Origin: Ensifer sp. USDA 6670 | GTDB taxonomy: Bacteria; Pseudomonadota; Alphaproteobacteria; Rhizobiales; Rhizobiaceae | Direction: 5' to 3' | Assembly (NCBI GenBank): GCA_000421085.1 | Contig: ATWE01000005.1 | Coordinates: 62,001-126,000 of the forward strand | DNA: 64,000 bases | Shown: in pieces, positions 60,264 to 64,000 of the stretch | Layout: every line of letters begins with the position of its first letter | Numbering within the stretch: position 1 is the stretch's first letter | Notes under the pieces: generated by a model | Database searches by the model: none | Told to the model about the DNA's origin: nothing | Seen by the model: the letters and a program-made list of their open reading frames with translations, nothing else | Made by a program: the position numbers and the translations under genes

Positions 60264-60408
60264 CCCAACCCCTCCCCACAGGTGGGAGGGGCCCAACTTG
60301 CCGCGCTGTCTCCGGCTCTGCCTCGACGCGCCGCCAGATGCAAAGGCTGAATATGGGCAGGTGATCGCCGCAGGCACTAGCCGCTCCCACCTGCGGGGAG
60401 GGGTTGGG
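60264..60408. repeat. Paired 25-bp inverted repeats
   Basis: CCCAACCCCTCCCCACAGGT (start of arm 60264-60288) is repeated in inverted orientation at 60384-60408, 24 of 25 bases matching, with 95 nt between. Each arm is itself partly self-complementary (CTCCC...GGGAG). It sits between the convergent M3 peptidase and DUF993 genes. It could be a small mobile palindromic element of MITE type; no target-site duplication was identified. Confidence 0.65.
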
Positions 60409-60488
60409 GAGGGGTGTATTCCCACCTGCGTAAGCATTGAGCGTATGGGGCACCAGCACGCCCAAAGACCGACTGCGCCTGTTGCGAG

Positions 60489-61661
60489 CTAAGCCGCCTG
60501 ATCCACCCCCAGCACAGCCAGCAGATTGCGCATGCGTGCCGCCGCGAGTCCCGGCTTGTCGAGCACATTGGCCTGATCTGCCAGGCGGAAGATATCGGCA
60601 TAATGGAGCAATCCGCGGGCCGATTGCAGGCCGGCCGGCAGGGTGAAATGCCGCTGGTGGCCGTTCAGCCAGGCCAGGAAGACGACGCCGGCCTTGTAGT
60701 ATTGCGTCGGCGCTTCGAAGATCTTGCGCGAGAGAGGCACGGTCGGCTCGATGACGCCGCGAAAGGTCGCAAGATCACCCTCGGCGAGGGCCGCAAGCGC
60801 CTTCGAGGCCGACGGTGCGACGGCATCGAAGATGCCAAGCAGTGCATGGCTGTACGTCTCGCCGTCGCCCTCGATCAGTTCCGCATAGTTGAAGTCGTCG
60901 CCGGTGAAGCAGAGCACGCCCTCCGGCAGCCGGCTGCGCAGCGCCAGTTCCTTGGCGTTGTCGAGCAGCGAAATCTTGATGCCCTCGACCTTTGCACTGT
61001 TCTCGCCGATGATGGCCAGCACGGTCTCCAGCGCTTGGGGGAAGTTTTCCGAGCCCCAATAGCCCTTGAGCTGCGGATCGAACATGTCACCCAGCCAGTG
61101 GAGTACGACCTTGTCCCTGGTCTGGGACAGGATGCGGCCATAGACGCGCCGGTAGTCGTCGGGGGAACGTGCCACGCGGGCGAGCGCCCGGCTCGCCATC
61201 ATGATCGCCCGGCCGCCCTCGGCCTCGACGAAGCGGACCTGTTCCTCGTAGGCCCCAATGACATCGTCAATCGAGCGCGCGTCGGCGGGCGAAAGGTGGT
61301 CGGTACCGGCGCCGCAGGCGAGATCGGCGCCCGGAACGCTTCGCGCTTCGGCGAGGGAGCGGCGGATCAGTTCCTGCGCCGCCGGCCATGGAAGTCCCAT
61401 GCCGCGTTGCGCGGTATCCATCGCCTCGGCGATCCTGAAGCCGAGGCCCCACAGGTGATGGCGGAAGGCCATCGTCGCCTCCCAGTCGATCGCCGGATTA
61501 CCCCAAGGGTCGCTATCGCGAAGCGGGTCGGAAACGACATGTGCGGCCGCATAGGCGATGCGGTTGAAGGTAGGGACCGCGCCGGGCCGGGTGATGGGTT
61601 CGCCCCGAAGCCGGTACTCTTCGAGCGAACCGTCCTGGCGTGGCAGAAAAACGCTGGTCAT
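60489..61661 (-). CDS. DUF993 family protein (dihydrodipicolinate synthase-like)
   Basis: A 390-residue protein of DUF993, annotated as a dihydrodipicolinate synthase-family TIM barrel. Conserved stretches are PTFNRIAYAAAHVVSDP (near residue 30), GAYEEQVRFVEAEGGRAIMM (near 136), KVEGIKISLLDNAKELALR (near 220) and VLCFTGDDFNYAELIEGDG (near 246). The Lys in KISLL is a possible Schiff-base residue by position. No reaction is established, to my knowledge. It is divergent from a LacI regulator and a Gfo/Idh/MocA oxidoreductase. Sharing operators with them suggests carbohydrate-derived substrates; this is inference. Confidence 0.8.
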   Translation of the reverse strand: MTSVFLPRQDGSLEEYRLRGEPITRPGAVPTFNRIAYAAAHVVSDPLRDSDPWGNPAIDWEATMAFRHHLWGLGFRIAEAMDTAQRGMGLPWPAAQELIRRSLAEARSVPGADLACGAGTDHLSPADARSIDDVIGAYEEQVRFVEAEGGRAIMMASRALARVARSPDDYRRVYGRILSQTRDKVVLHWLGDMFDPQLKGYWGSENFPQALETVLAIIGENSAKVEGIKISLLDNAKELALRSRLPEGVLCFTGDDFNYAELIEGDGETYSHALLGIFDAVAPSASKALAALAEGDLATFRGVIEPTVPLSRKIFEAPTQYYKAGVVFLAWLNGHQRHFTLPAGLQSARGLLHYADIFRLADQANVLDKPGLAAARMRNLLAVLGVDQAA

Positions 61662-61699
61662 CGGCTTAAATCCTCCTCTAGCTCATCGCATCGAATAAT

Positions 61700-61713
61700 T
61701 TAGACCGTTCCAA
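61700..61713. promoter_or_regulatory. Candidate LacI operator O1 (DUF993 side)
   Basis: TTAGACCGTTCCAA matches the perfect palindrome at 61904-61917 at 12 of 14 positions and lies 39 nt upstream of the DUF993 start codon. Confidence 0.55.
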
Positions 61714-61894
61714 ATTTCAAGATGAAAATCAAACTCTCTCCTCACAGGGTAGGGGCGCTAGCCTTTGGAATCCCCTCTTTCTGAAAATAGGTAATCCTCT
61801 CGGATTAGTCAGATCAGACACTTAGGAGGGGACTGCAGTTCCATGCGTTGCCAAGCGCCGGCAGAAGTCAGACAAAAATGTGAGCAGAAGCCTC

Positions 61895-61924
61895 TTGACG
61901 AAATTGGAACGTTCCAACTATTAA
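61895..61924 (+). promoter_or_regulatory. Candidate promoter with LacI operator O2
   Basis: TTGACG (61895-61900) and TATTAA (61919-61924) are spaced 18 nt. Exactly between them lies TTGGAACGTTCCAA (61904-61917), a perfect 14-bp palindrome with the central CG of LacI-family operators. It precedes the LacI gene by about 35 nt, so autorepression is expected. Confidence 0.75.
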
Positions 61925-61957
61925 GAATGCAAGAGATGAAATTCCAGGAGGATGTTC

Positions 61958-63999
<2,042 letters not shown>

Positions 64000-64000
64000 T

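Noticed and set aside
61952-61957. ATG two codons upstream as the LacI start
   Set aside because: It directly abuts the AGGAGG ribosome binding site; the ATG at 61958 has correct 6-nt spacing.

Overview
The window is ordinary, gene-dense, high-GC alphaproteobacterial chromosome, most likely from Sinorhizobium/Ensifer (Rhizobiales). Reasons: the gene order ppsR-[oriC]-hemE-hemJ-rho-mnmE-mnmG-rsmG-parA-parB, alphaproteobacterial families (TrcR/DUF1013, TimA, DUF1674, the ~1600-residue NAD-glutamate dehydrogenase), GANTC methylation sites clustered at the origin, and small palindromic intergenic elements typical of rhizobia. Genus-level assignment is an inference. I see no rRNA, tRNA, CRISPR array, prophage or insertion sequence.

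Layout. 1-5.2 kb is catabolic: a UxaA-type dehydratase cut by the window edge, a divergent GntR regulator, an HpaI-type aldolase, succinate-semialdehyde dehydrogenase and a nitroreductase. 5.2-15.9 kb is mainly transcribed leftward: gyrB, the timA-mltA-smr-xre operon, dnaQ, and the overlapping ppsR/maf/aroE/coaE group. fxsA and secB are the rightward exceptions. 15.9-16.3 kb, between ppsR and hemE, carries the signs of the chromosomal replication origin. 16.3-25.4 kb is transcribed rightward: hemE, hemJ, rho, mnmE, mnmG, rsmG, parA, parB. 25.4-29.6 kb is the leftward leuS-lptE-holA operon.

29.9-42.2 kb carries a PLP-homeostasis protein, two acyl-CoA synthetases flanking trcR, a succinate dehydrogenase assembly factor, htpX, rsmB, a heparinase-like protein and purH. 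42.3-56 kb has a UMF1-type transporter, NAD-glutamate dehydrogenase, pyridoxal kinase, carbonic anhydrase, a lytic transglycosylase, asd, an MFS transporter with a large periplasmic insertion and a PAP2 phosphatase. 56-64 kb has leuB, a LysE exporter, an M3 oligopeptidase, and a divergent DUF993 / LacI / Gfo-Idh-MocA module with two matching operators.

The most notable system is chromosomal rather than accessory. Eight parS-like palindromes (core TTCACGTGAA, one degenerate) are scattered over 37 kb around parAB and the putative oriC. Three of them lie inside coding sequences, all in the same reading frame, encoding Ser-Arg-Glu-Thr. I found no convincing new defence or mobile system. The best candidates for undescribed biology are the DUF993 sugar-type module, the MFS protein with its ~190-residue periplasmic insertion, and the tandem-winged-helix GntR regulator.
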